Assembly: GCA_022826565.1 (NCBI GenBank) | Contig: JAJDUP010000035.1 | Coordinates: 310,001-374,000 of the forward strand | Source of the DNA: Gemmatimonadota bacterium | GTDB taxonomy: Bacteria; Gemmatimonadota; Gemmatimonadetes; Longimicrobiales; Gaopeijiaceae | Direction: 5' to 3' | DNA length: 64,000 bases | Shown here: positions 16,851 through 25,975 of the stretch, piece after piece | How positions within the stretch are numbered: the first letter of the stretch is position 1 | How the letters are laid out: each line of letters begins with the position of its first letter | Translations under genes and position numbers: made by a program | The notes under the pieces: model-generated | What the model saw: the letters and a program-made list of their open reading frames with translations, nothing else | Told to the model about the DNA's origin: nothing | The model's database searches: none

Positions 16851-19800
16851 CGGCGAAATCCTGCGGGTCGTAGGCCGCGTCCGCCGACGTTGGCGGCTCA
16901 AGCTGCTGCTTCGCGGACTGGCTCTCACCATCGGCGGAGTCCTCCTCACCTTCCTGATTTCCGCGTCCGGCCTCGAGGCCCTGCGCTTCACGCCCGGAGC
17001 CGTGACCGCCATGCGGATCCTGCTTTGGGTTGTGATCACCTTCTTCCTGGCCCGCTGGATCCTCTGGCCGCTCCTGCGCCCCGTCTCGGACGAGCGTGTC
17101 GCGCTCTACCTGGAGGAGAACGAACCCTCCCTGCAGTCGCGTGTGCTCACCGCCATCGAGTCCGCCAAGGGCGGCCGCTTCGCCGATTCGGAGCTGTCGC
17201 GCGAGGTGGTGCGGCGCGCGGTGTGGCGGTGCCGGCGCATCGACTACGGCCGGCGCATCGAGCAGCGCTCCATCCGCCGCTCCACCGGCATGCTCGGCGG
17301 CCTGACCCTCGCGTCCGTGGTCCTCCTTCTCGTCGGCCCCGGGTTCCTGCGGCACGGGATGTCGGCACTCTTCTTCCCAGTCCGCGCGGCCGAATCGGTC
17401 AACCCATACAGCGTCGGCGTCGAGCCCGGCGACACGGTCATCTCGCGCAACTCCGACCTCATGGTCTCGGCCGTGCTGCGCGGCTTCGCGTCCGACGACG
17501 TGGTGCTGTACACGCGCGCCCACGGCGACGACGGCTTTCTATCGCTCCCGATGATCGAGGACGGCAGCGGCGCATACGAGGGGCTGCTCCTCAACGTCGC
17601 CGAGGAGACCACCTACTACGTCGAGGCCAACGGCGTCCGCTCCGGCACCTTCACCCTCGGCGTCGCCGACCTGCCCGCCGTCGACCGGCTGGAGATGGTC
17701 TACCACTTCCCGCGCTACACCCGCCTCGCCCCGCGCCGCTTCGAGTACGGGGGCGACGTTGCCGCGCTGGCCGGCACCCGCGTCGAACTCACCGTTACCC
17801 CCACGCTCGCTACGCCGTCCGCGCAGCTGGTGATGGACGCGGGGGACACGATCAGCATGGAGACCGGGCCGGAGGGCAAATACACGGCCTCGTTCATCGT
17901 GCGCGACGACGGCTTCTACGGGATCAGGTTCCTGGCCCACGGCGATGTGTGGGTGGCCGGCGCGCCGGACTACCGGATCGATGTGCTGCACGACCAGGGG
18001 CCGTCGATCTCCTTCAGCCGGCCAGGGCGCGACATCACGGTCAGCTCGATCGAGGAGGTCTTTCTGGAAGCCCGCGCCGACGACGATCTGGGCGTCGCCG
18101 ATATCTCGCTGATCTACAGCGTCAACGGCGGGCCGTCCGACACTCTGCAGATCCACTCGGCCGGCGCCGCCCCCCTCACCGAGGTGACGGCGGGCCACAC
18201 CGTCTTCCTGGAGGACTACGAGCTGGAAGTGGGCGACCTGGTCGCTTACCACGGCGTCGTACGCGACAACGCGCCTTCGCCCAACGAGTCGATGACCGAC
18301 ATCTACTTCCTGCAAATTCGCCCCTTCCGCCGCGACTACCGCGAGGCCGAGGGCGGCGGAGGCCAGGGAGGCGGGGGCGGGGGCGGCGACATGGAGCAGG
18401 ATCTGTCGGCGCTGCAGCGCCAGATCATCGCGGCGACCTTCAACCTGGTCCGCGATCGGGACAGCTACGCGCCCGAGAGCTGGGAGGAGAACGTCGTCAG
18501 CGTCGCGCTGACCCAGGAGCGGCTGCGCGAGCAGGTCGAGACGCTCGGTCAACGGATCGTGAACCGCGGGATCGGCGGTGCGGACGAGGCGTTCCAGCGC
18601 ATCGTGGAGGCGCTGCCGGTCGCCGTCGAAGCGATGAACGAGGCGGTGGACTCCTTGCGGGCCGTGAGGCCGAGCGGGGCGATCCAGGCCGAGCAGCGCT
18701 CGCTCCGACAGCTCCAGAAGGCCGAGGAAACCTACGAGCGATTCGTGTCGCAGCAGCCCCAGCAGCCGGGCGGAGGCGGGGGGCGGCAGCAGGGACCCAG
18801 CGCCGAGGATCTGGCCGATCTCTTCGAACTGGAGACCGACAAGCTGCGCAACCAGTACGAGACGGTGCAGCGCAGCCAACAGGAGACCGCCGACCAGGAA
18901 GTCGACGAGTTGATGGAGAAGTTGCGTGAACTCGCGCGCCGGCAGGAACAGGAGCTCGAACGGCAGCAGCGTCGGGCGGCGGCCCAACAGGGCGGTCAGC
19001 AGGGGGGCGGCAGTGACGCGGCGCGAGCGCTTGCGGAGGAGGCCGAAGAGGCGGCGCGCAGGTTGGAGCGCCTGTCGCGCGAGTCCGGTGACCGGCGGCT
19101 CGAGGAGGTCGCGCGCCAGATGCAACAGTCGGCCGATGCGATGCGGCGGTCCGCGGCGAGTGGGGGCAGTGCGGGGGTGGCCGAGGCGCGTAGCGCGCTA
19201 CGGCGGCTGCGGGACGCGCGTGACGAACTCGGGAGCGCGCAGGACGAGCGGCTCGAGCGGGACCTGGAAGATGCGCGCCAGCGGGTCGACGAACTCGCCC
19301 GCCAGCAGGAGGATGTCGAGAACCGCATGGAGCAGATGGCAAGGGTGGGCCGTCCGTCCGCAGATCAGGTAGGGCGGATCCGCGAAACCAAGGAGGACAT
19401 GGCCGAAGAGGTGGGCGACATCCTGGCCAATCTTGACCAGCTCGCGGCGACGGCTCGCCGGGATGGTACGGAGGGCGCCACCGAACTTCAGGAAGCGACG
19501 GAGACCATCCGCGACACGCAGCTGCGCGAGCGCCTGCTCTATTCGCGCGGGCTCGTCGGGCGTCCCGGGCAGGAGGAGTACGCGGAAGCGTTCGAGAATC
19601 AGACCGCGCAGGCAATTCAGTCACTCGGGAATCGGCTGGACGAGGCGGCAGAGGCGATTCAGGGACGCGCACAGGACAATTCCGAGCAGGAGGCGCTCGA
19701 GTCGGCGCGTGACCTGGTGCGCAGCCTCGAGTCGATGGAGCGTCGGCTGAGAGCTGGTGGGCAGGAAAGCGGTGAGCAGGAGGGTGGCGAGCAGCAAGGC

Positions 19801-20322
19801 GGCGAACAACAGGGCGGCCAGCAACAAGGTGGCCAACAGCAAGGCGGACAGCAGCAGGGCGGCAACCCGACCGGCGGGGAGCGCACCGCCGGCGGCGCCC
19901 CCGGCGCCAGGGACTACCGCGACGGTGATTGGCGAGCGGGCGGCGGCCTCCGCGACTTCGACCCCGATGCGATACGTCAGCTGCGGCGCGAGGCCCGGGA
20001 GCGACTCGGGGAGACGGTGGCGCTCGGTCAGTTGCTGGAACGCATCGGCGCCGACCCCCAGGAACTCCGCGACATGATCGAGGCCATGCGCGCGCTGGAC
20101 CGCGAGCGGACCTACGCGGACCCGATGGAGGTGATGCGGCTGCAGCAGGAGCTCGTCGAGACCATCAAGCAGCTCGAATTCCGGCTTCGGCGGGAGTTCG
20201 CTACGGACGAGGAGGGCGAGATCTTCCTCTACCAGTCCGGCGACGTCCCCGACGAGTACCGGGCTCTGGTCGAGGAATACTACCGCGCATTGGCACGAGG
20301 CAGAGGAAGCGAGCGCCGGTGA
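16822..20322 (+). CDS. Large DUF4175-like membrane protein with glutamine-rich coiled coils
   Basis: 1166 residues. Three N-terminal membrane helices (LLLRGLALTIGGVLLTFLIS, AMRILLWVVITFFLARWIL, MLGGLTLASVVLLLVGPG) include the RPVSDERVALYLEENEPSLQ block. Periplasmic Ig-like parts follow to about 510, then a G-rich linker and long coiled coils rich in Q, E and R (about 525-960), a GGQQQ repeat (about 979-1016) and a conserved acidic-helical end (FDPDAIRQLRREARERLGET). It resembles the DUF4175 protein encoded beside BatA genes in alphaproteobacteria; the assignment is by architecture. The ATG overlaps batA and its stop overlaps the next GTG, so it is fully coupled. Confidence 0.8.
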   Translation: MSRTGNRRSDGEILRVVGRVRRRWRLKLLLRGLALTIGGVLLTFLISASGLEALRFTPGAVTAMRILLWVVITFFLARWILWPLLRPVSDERVALYLEENEPSLQSRVLTAIESAKGGRFADSELSREVVRRAVWRCRRIDYGRRIEQRSIRRSTGMLGGLTLASVVLLLVGPGFLRHGMSALFFPVRAAESVNPYSVGVEPGDTVISRNSDLMVSAVLRGFASDDVVLYTRAHGDDGFLSLPMIEDGSGAYEGLLLNVAEETTYYVEANGVRSGTFTLGVADLPAVDRLEMVYHFPRYTRLAPRRFEYGGDVAALAGTRVELTVTPTLATPSAQLVMDAGDTISMETGPEGKYTASFIVRDDGFYGIRFLAHGDVWVAGAPDYRIDVLHDQGPSISFSRPGRDITVSSIEEVFLEARADDDLGVADISLIYSVNGGPSDTLQIHSAGAAPLTEVTAGHTVFLEDYELEVGDLVAYHGVVRDNAPSPNESMTDIYFLQIRPFRRDYREAEGGGGQGGGGGGGDMEQDLSALQRQIIAATFNLVRDRDSYAPESWEENVVSVALTQERLREQVETLGQRIVNRGIGGADEAFQRIVEALPVAVEAMNEAVDSLRAVRPSGAIQAEQRSLRQLQKAEETYERFVSQQPQQPGGGGGRQQGPSAEDLADLFELETDKLRNQYETVQRSQQETADQEVDELMEKLRELARRQEQELERQQRRAAAQQGGQQGGGSDAARALAEEAEEAARRLERLSRESGDRRLEEVARQMQQSADAMRRSAASGGSAGVAEARSALRRLRDARDELGSAQDERLERDLEDARQRVDELARQQEDVENRMEQMARVGRPSADQVGRIRETKEDMAEEVGDILANLDQLAATARRDGTEGATELQEATETIRDTQLRERLLYSRGLVGRPGQEEYAEAFENQTAQAIQSLGNRLDEAAEAIQGRAQDNSEQEALESARDLVRSLESMERRLRAGGQESGEQEGGEQQGGEQQGGQQQGGQQQGGQQQGGNPTGGERTAGGAPGARDYRDGDWRAGGGLRDFDPDAIRQLRREARERLGETVALGQLLERIGADPQELRDMIEAMRALDRERTYADPMEVMRLQQELVETIKQLEFRLRREFATDEEGEIFLYQSGDVPDEYRALVEEYYRALARGRGSERR
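19757..19868 (+). repeat. In-frame GGQQQ/GGEQQ coding repeat
   Basis: About seven tandem 15-base units (GGCGGCCAGCAACAAGG-like, with third-position changes) inside the DUF4175-like gene. They encode a flexible glycine-glutamine tract between the coiled coils and the conserved C-terminal domain. The unit number is likely to vary between strains. Confidence 0.8.
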
Positions 20323-21137
20323 GCGATTCCCCCGGCGCACCCGCGGCGGCCACCCGCGACATCGAGTTGTCCATCGAGATCCAGGCGCCGGCGGACGCCG
20401 TCTGGCGAGCGATCAGCGAGGGCGAGCGCGTGGCCAACTGGTTCGCGCCCATCGCCTCCGGCGAAGGGGGCGAAGGCGGCCACCTCAATGTGTCGTGGGG
20501 CGGCGAGGCGGTCTGGACCAGTTGGGTCACCGTCTGGGAACCGCCGCACCGGCTCCGCCTGGCTGACGAGCTCCCTGAAGGAGCGGCTGACGAAGGCGCC
20601 CAAATGGCGCTTGAGTACCGCCTCGAGCCCGCGAACGGCGGCACGCTCCTTACCCTCGTGAACTCGGGCCTGTCGGCCGATCCCTCCTGGGACGACGGCG
20701 TCCACATGATGACCAACGGTTGGCGGTTCTTTCTCTGGAACCTCAGGCACTACCTGGAGCGCCACCCCACCACACACCGCACGATGATCAGCGAGCGGCC
20801 GTGGGTCACGGGGACCCGCGAGCAGGTGTGGGACGCGGTATTGGGAGTGGACGGTCTTGGCGGCGTGCCGGCGCGGCCTGGCGACCGGTTCACCCTCCGG
20901 CTCGATAGCGGCGAGATGCTCGAAGGCACCGTCGTCCTCTGCGACCGGCCCTGGGCGTTCGCCGGAATGGTGGCCTCGCTGAACGACGGCGTCCTGCACG
21001 TCGAGATGGAGGGGAGCGGGGACCGATGGAAGATGGGTGTTTGGCTTTCGATGTACGGAGTGGAGGAAGAGCGATGCAAAGAGATCGGCAAGGCGCTCGG
21101 GCAAACGATGTCGCGTCTGTTTCCCGAGGAGGGCTGA
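20319..21137 (+). CDS. Tandem SRPBCC/AHSA1-like protein
   Basis: 272 residues. The GTG at 20319 overlaps the previous stop (GTGA). It has two START-like (SRPBCC) halves. The first is IELSIEIQAPADAVWRAISEGERVANWF with GGTLLTLVNSGL and FFLWNLRHYLERH. The second is MISERPWVTGTREQVWDAV with GMVASLNDGVLHVEMEG. Such domains bind hydrophobic ligands; some AHSA1 proteins stimulate Hsp90-like chaperones. The tight coupling to the MoxR cluster may mean it helps the ATPase or binds a lipid, but this is inference. It ends the operon. Confidence 0.82.
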   Translation: MSDSPGAPAAATRDIELSIEIQAPADAVWRAISEGERVANWFAPIASGEGGEGGHLNVSWGGEAVWTSWVTVWEPPHRLRLADELPEGAADEGAQMALEYRLEPANGGTLLTLVNSGLSADPSWDDGVHMMTNGWRFFLWNLRHYLERHPTTHRTMISERPWVTGTREQVWDAVLGVDGLGGVPARPGDRFTLRLDSGEMLEGTVVLCDRPWAFAGMVASLNDGVLHVEMEGSGDRWKMGVWLSMYGVEEERCKEIGKALGQTMSRLFPEEG

Positions 21138-21227
21138 GGGCGACCCCAACGGACCGTGGAAACACCCTCCTGCGCATTCAGCGGGCACGGCATCCGCGTT
21201 TGACGGCACGCTTCACGCGCTCCAATA

Positions 21228-21264
21228 GTAATGTTTACATTACGATTTGTAATGTTGTCATTAC
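21228..21264 (+). promoter_or_regulatory. Two tandem GTAATG-N4-CATTAC operators
   Basis: GTAATGTTTACATTAC at 21228-21243 and GTAATGTTGTCATTAC at 21249-21264 are two copies of one 16-base palindrome. They are 21 bases apart, i.e. on the same face of the helix, in the leader of the amidohydrolase gene (ATG 21278). The patch is about 70% A+T in GC-rich DNA. The shape fits a dimeric repressor or activator (PadR, BlaI and TetR types all use comparable boxes); the regulator is not encoded next to it. Confidence 0.7.
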
Positions 21265-21277
21265 ATTTCTCCAATCC

Positions 21278-24200
21278 ATGGCTCCGTTATGGCACACCCG
21301 GCGCGAGGCGTGGCCAAGACACCGATCGTCGCTTTCCCGGATTCGACGACTCGTCGCCACCGCCTTCGGTACGGCGGTCCTGACGGCGCTTCCCCTCCAG
21401 TCCGGAGGAATCTCTCACCCTCTCACCGCCCAGGAAGCTGACGCGGACGACCCCCATCCCCAGCAGGAGGGTCTCCCCCTCGCCCCCGGCCGCACCATCT
21501 CCACCAGCTTCACCGAGGGCTCGTGGATGTCGGTCGACGTCAGCCCCGACGGCCAGACACTCGTCTTCGACTTCCTCGGCGACCTCTACACCCTGCCGAT
21601 CACCGGGGGCACCGCCACACCGCTCACCCGGGGCATGGCCTTCGACGGGCAACCGCGGTTCAATCCGGACGGCACGCGTGTGGTCTTCACCTCCGACCGC
21701 AGCGGCGGTGAAGGCATCCACATCATCTCGCTGGACAAAAGCGACACCGTCCAGATCACGCAGGGGAAGTCGAGCTCCTACCAGTCCCCCGAGTGGACCC
21801 CCGACGGCGACTATGTGATCGCCACCAAACAGACGCCCGGACAGGGCAAGCTGTGGCTCTACCACGTCGACGGCGGCACCGGGATCCAGCTTATCGACGA
21901 GCCCGCCAACCGCCGCACTACCGGGGCCGCGTTCGGCGCGGACGGACGCTACATCTGGTACGCCTACCGCACCGGCAGCTGGGAGTACAACTCCGGCATG
22001 CGCCAGTACCAGCTCGCCGTCTACGACCGCGAGACCGGCGAGTCGGCCACCCGCTCGTTCCGCTACGGCGGCGCCTTCCGACCCACGCTCAGCCCCGACG
22101 GGCGCTGGCTTGTCTACGGCTCCCGCCACATCGGCGACACCGGCCTGCGCATCCGTGACCTCGACAACGGCGACGAGCGCTGGCTCGCCTTCCCCGTCCA
22201 GCGCGACGACCAGGAGTCCCGCGCCACGCGCGACGCCTACCCGGGCATGTCCTTCACGCCGGACTCGGACGCGTTGATCGCGTACTACGGCGGCGGCCTG
22301 TGGCGCGTCCCCCTCGACGGCTCCGAGCCCACACCCATCCCGTTCCGCATCGATGTCGAGATGGCGATCGGCCCAGAGGTCGACTTCGACTACCGCATCG
22401 AAGACACCGAGACCTTCGTCGGCAAGCAGGTCCGCGACGCGGTGCCTTCGCCCAGCGGCGACCGCATCGCCTTCTCCCTGCTCGCCAGCGTGTACGTCAT
22501 GGACTGGCCCGGCGGCACGCCCGAGCGCCTCACCGAGTCGCAGGCCAACGAGCACATGCCCACCTGGTCGCCCGACGGCGAGGACATCGCCTACACCACC
22601 TGGGACGACGCCACCGGCGGCCACATCTACCGCGTCGACGCGGACGGCGGCGACCCCACCCGCCTCACCACCGCCCCCGCCCTTTACGACAACCCCGTCT
22701 GGTCGCCCGACGGCGACCGCATCATCGCGGTGCGCGGTCCTGGCCGCGCCTACGACGAGGCCCTGGTCCGCGGCGTCCCCGGCGGCGCCGACGACCTCGT
22801 CTGGATCCCGGCCACGGGCGGCGACGCCACCGTCATCGCCCCGGCACGCGACCGCAACCACCACTTCACAAGCAACGCCGACCGCATCCACGCGTACAAC
22901 CCCGGCGACGGCCTCGTCTCGTTCCGCTGGGACGGCACCGACCGCAAGTCACACGTGCGCGTAGTGGGCGCGGGTCCGCCGGGATCCAGCACCCCGCCCC
23001 CCGCGACCCTCGTCACCATGGCACCGAGAGGCGACCAGGCGCTCGCCCGCGTGTACAACCACCTCTACACGGTCACCGTTCCGCTCGTCGGCGGCGATGT
23101 CCCCACCATCAACGTCGGCAACCCGGAGAACGCGTCCTTCCCCGCCCGCCAGCTCACCGAGATCGGCGGCGAGTTCCCGGCGTGGGGCGCAGACGGCCGC
23201 AGGATCCACTGGACGATCGGCAACGCGCACGTCGTCTACGACCTCGACGCCGCCCGCGCATTCGAGGACTCGGTAACCGCAGCACGCGAGGCGGACGAGC
23301 CGGACGAAGCCGACGAAGCCGAGGACGATCCCGACGCCGCCGACACCGCGACCGCCGCCACCCGTTACACCCCTCAGGAGACCCGCATCCGCGTCGAATT
23401 CCCCCGCGACACGCCCCGCGGCGTGGTCGTCCTGTCGGGAGCGCGGGTCGTGACCATGGACGGCGACGAGGTCCTCGAGAGTGGCGACATCGTCGTGCGC
23501 GACAACCGCATCGCCGAGGTGGGAGCCACCGGTTCGGTCACACACCCGGATGATGCGACCGTCATCGACCTCTCGGGCAAGACCATCGTGCCCGGCTTCA
23601 TCGACACGCACGCCCACCTGAGGGCCCAGATCAACATCCTCCGCACCCAGCCCTGGTCCTACGCGGCCAACCTCGCCTACGGCGTGACGACCACCCGTGA
23701 CCCGCAGACCGGCACCACCGACGTCGTCAGCTACGAGGACCTCGTGCGCGCGGGCCGGATCCTGTCGCCGCGCATCTATTCGACCGGCCCCGGCGTCTTC
23801 TCGTCCGAGAACGTGAAGGACCTCGACCACGCCCGGCACATCCTGCGCCGCTACAGCGACTACTACGACACCAAGACGATCAAGATGTACGCCGCCGGGA
23901 ACCGCGAGCAGCGCCAGTGGATCATCGAGGCGGCGCGCGAGCTGGAGTTGATGCCGACCACCGAGGGCGGTCTCGACACCAAGGCCAACATGACCATGGC
24001 GATCGACGGCTACTCGGGCGTCGAGCACAACATGCCGGCCTTCCCGATGTACGCCGACATGGTCGAGCTCGTGGCGCGTTCAAACATGGCCTACACGCCC
24101 ACGATCCTGGTCACCTACGGCGGCCCCTGGGCGGAGAACTACTTCTACGCGACCGAGGACGTGCTCGGCGACGAGAAGCTCGCCCGGTTTACGCCCACGG

Positions 24201-24679
24201 AGGAGATCCTGCAGAAGGCGCTGCGCCGGCCGGGGACGGGACCGGGGCCGTCAGGCTGGTTCCACCCCGCGGTTCACACCATGGATCAAGTGTCGGCGTT
24301 CGTGCGCGATGTGATTCGTGCAGGGGGAAGGGCCGGCGTCGGGAGTCACGGCCAGCTTCAGGGGTTAGGGTACCACTGGGAACTGTGGGCAACCCAGGCC
24401 GGCGGAATGACCGAGCACGAGGCGCTGCAGGTCGCCACGATCCTGGGCGCGCACTCGCTCGGCCTGGACCGCGATCTCGGCTCCATCGAGGTTGGCAAGC
24501 TGGCAGATCTGGTCATCCTCGACGGCAACCCCCTCGACGACATCCGCAACAGCAACACGGTCGACCGCGTCATGGTGAACGGTCGCCTTTACGACGGTGA
24601 CACCCTGGACCAGGTCTGGCCCGACCAGGTCACGGCAGGGCCGTTCTACTGGCTGCGGGAAGCTCCGCCGGGGCGGTGA
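21278..24679 (+). CDS. Secreted amidohydrolase with N-terminal TolB/WD40-like propeller
   Basis: 1133 residues from ATG 21278 (MAPLWHTRREAW). A signal-like stretch (LVATAFGTAVLTALPLQSGG) leads to a propeller region, residues of about 75-690, with repeated blades such as VSPDGQTLVFDFLGDLYTLP, TFSPDG/TWSPDGEDIAY and VWSPDGDRIIAV. The amidohydrolase (imidazolonepropionase-like) domain follows: PGFIDTHAHLRAQ (metal HxH), KTIKMYAAGNREQRQW, GVEHNMPAF, GVGSHGQLQGLGYHWE and a final KLADLVILDGNPL. The family hydrolyses cyclic amides or peptides; the substrate is unknown. The 140-base leader holds tandem operators. A homologue with the same domain order is at 62344-64000. Confidence 0.9.
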   Translation: MAPLWHTRREAWPRHRSSLSRIRRLVATAFGTAVLTALPLQSGGISHPLTAQEADADDPHPQQEGLPLAPGRTISTSFTEGSWMSVDVSPDGQTLVFDFLGDLYTLPITGGTATPLTRGMAFDGQPRFNPDGTRVVFTSDRSGGEGIHIISLDKSDTVQITQGKSSSYQSPEWTPDGDYVIATKQTPGQGKLWLYHVDGGTGIQLIDEPANRRTTGAAFGADGRYIWYAYRTGSWEYNSGMRQYQLAVYDRETGESATRSFRYGGAFRPTLSPDGRWLVYGSRHIGDTGLRIRDLDNGDERWLAFPVQRDDQESRATRDAYPGMSFTPDSDALIAYYGGGLWRVPLDGSEPTPIPFRIDVEMAIGPEVDFDYRIEDTETFVGKQVRDAVPSPSGDRIAFSLLASVYVMDWPGGTPERLTESQANEHMPTWSPDGEDIAYTTWDDATGGHIYRVDADGGDPTRLTTAPALYDNPVWSPDGDRIIAVRGPGRAYDEALVRGVPGGADDLVWIPATGGDATVIAPARDRNHHFTSNADRIHAYNPGDGLVSFRWDGTDRKSHVRVVGAGPPGSSTPPPATLVTMAPRGDQALARVYNHLYTVTVPLVGGDVPTINVGNPENASFPARQLTEIGGEFPAWGADGRRIHWTIGNAHVVYDLDAARAFEDSVTAAREADEPDEADEAEDDPDAADTATAATRYTPQETRIRVEFPRDTPRGVVVLSGARVVTMDGDEVLESGDIVVRDNRIAEVGATGSVTHPDDATVIDLSGKTIVPGFIDTHAHLRAQINILRTQPWSYAANLAYGVTTTRDPQTGTTDVVSYEDLVRAGRILSPRIYSTGPGVFSSENVKDLDHARHILRRYSDYYDTKTIKMYAAGNREQRQWIIEAARELELMPTTEGGLDTKANMTMAIDGYSGVEHNMPAFPMYADMVELVARSNMAYTPTILVTYGGPWAENYFYATEDVLGDEKLARFTPTEEILQKALRRPGTGPGPSGWFHPAVHTMDQVSAFVRDVIRAGGRAGVGSHGQLQGLGYHWELWATQAGGMTEHEALQVATILGAHSLGLDRDLGSIEVGKLADLVILDGNPLDDIRNSNTVDRVMVNGRLYDGDTLDQVWPDQVTAGPFYWLREAPPGR

Positions 24680-24725
24680 GCGAACGGGCCCAGGCCGCGG
24701 CAACCCTCCGTTCCCGGAGCCGCTC

Positions 24726-25928
24726 ATGACCCGACCGCGCACCACGCCCGGCGTCGATGTCTTTCTGCGAGGCGGCGGCGCTTCGGACAGCGTCCGTGCC
24801 GCGGTCGCCGGTCTCCGCCACGCTCGTCTGGGACTCGTCGCCCACCCCGCCTCGGTCACCTCCGGCCTCGCCTTCTCCGCCGACGCGATCCGCGCGGCCG
24901 GCCACGACCTGCGCGCCCTTTTCGGCCCCCAGCACGGCGCCCGTGGCGAAAAGCAGGACAACATGATCGAGTCGGACCACTACACCGACCCCGTCACCGG
25001 TCTCCCGGTCCACTCCCTTTACGGCGAGGTCCGCAAACCGACCCCCGCCATGCTCGACAGCCTCGACACCATCCTCTTCGACCTCCAGGACGTGGGCGTG
25101 CGCGTCTACACCTTCATCTGGACGATGGCGCTGGCCATGGAGGCTTGCGCCGAGGCCGGCGTGCGGTTCGTGGTCCTGGACCGCCCCAACCCGATCGGGG
25201 GAGTGAAGCGCGAAGGCCCCGTACTGCGACCCGGCTACGAGTCCTTCATCGGCCTCCATCCCGTCCCGCTCCGGCACGGTCTGACCTGCGGCGAGATGGC
25301 GCGCTGGCTGAACGGGGAACGTGGGATCGGCTGCGACCTCACGGTCATCCCATGCGAGGGCTGGCGGCGCGACATGTCCCGGGCCGACACCGGCCTTCCC
25401 TGGGTGATGCCCAGCCCCAACCTGCCCACACCCGATTCCTGCGTGGTCTATCCCGGCATGGTGCTTCTCGAAGGCACGAACATGTCCGAAGGCCGCGGCA
25501 CCACCTGCCCTTTCGAGCTCTTCGGCGCTCCGTGGCTGGACCCGGCGGCCCTTGTCGCGCGGCTCGACCGCGCCCGCCTGCCCGGCATCGTTTTCCGCCC
25601 CTGCCACTTCGAGCCCACCTTCCAGAAGCACGCCGGCGCGCTCTGCGGGGGCGCCCAGCTGCACGTCACGGACACCGACGCCTTCGAGCCGGTCCGCACG
25701 GCCGTCGAGATCCTCGTCGCGGTACGCGAACTCTCCCCGCACGACTTCGCCTGGCGCCAACCCCCCTACGAGTACGAAGAGACCCTCGCCCCGATCGACA
25801 TCCTGTGGGGAGGCGCGGGGCTGCGGGAGGGTGTGGACACGGGTGCGACCACACACGAGATCCTGGCGGGGGTGGATGACGAGTTGGATGCCTTCGGCGA
25901 GTCGGTGGAGCCGTACCTGCTGTACTGA
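24726..25928 (+). CDS. NamZ/DUF1343 exo-beta-N-acetylmuramidase
   Basis: 400 residues from ATG 24726. The DUF1343 signature GPQHGARGEKQDNM (67-80), then SLYGEVRKPTPAMLD, ILFDLQDVGVRVYTFIWTM, LDRPNPIGG, EGTNMSEGRGTTCPFELFGAPW and LWGGAGLREGV, covers the whole protein. Characterised members (NamZ) remove MurNAc from the non-reducing end of peptidoglycan fragments. No clear signal peptide is present here, so it may act inside the cell or the true start may differ. It follows the amidohydrolase by 46 bases and could be co-transcribed with it. Confidence 0.9.
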   Translation: MTRPRTTPGVDVFLRGGGASDSVRAAVAGLRHARLGLVAHPASVTSGLAFSADAIRAAGHDLRALFGPQHGARGEKQDNMIESDHYTDPVTGLPVHSLYGEVRKPTPAMLDSLDTILFDLQDVGVRVYTFIWTMALAMEACAEAGVRFVVLDRPNPIGGVKREGPVLRPGYESFIGLHPVPLRHGLTCGEMARWLNGERGIGCDLTVIPCEGWRRDMSRADTGLPWVMPSPNLPTPDSCVVYPGMVLLEGTNMSEGRGTTCPFELFGAPWLDPAALVARLDRARLPGIVFRPCHFEPTFQKHAGALCGGAQLHVTDTDAFEPVRTAVEILVAVRELSPHDFAWRQPPYEYEETLAPIDILWGGAGLREGVDTGATTHEILAGVDDELDAFGESVEPYLLY

Positions 25929-25975
25929 CCTCGCGTTGGCGTACAGGTTCTGTGGTCCAGAGAATCGCGACCCCG

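Noticed and set aside
13635..17039. Minus-strand open frame of 1134 codons
   Set aside because: Covers DUF58 and BatA in antisense and has no recognisable motif; a GC artefact despite its length.
19757..19868. Short tandem repeats considered as a CRISPR or regulatory array
   Set aside because: Units are in frame and encode GGQQQ within a long gene; no spacers.
25929..25975. Possible terminator between the NamZ and higA genes
   Set aside because: No stable stem followed by a T-tract can be drawn in the 47 bases.
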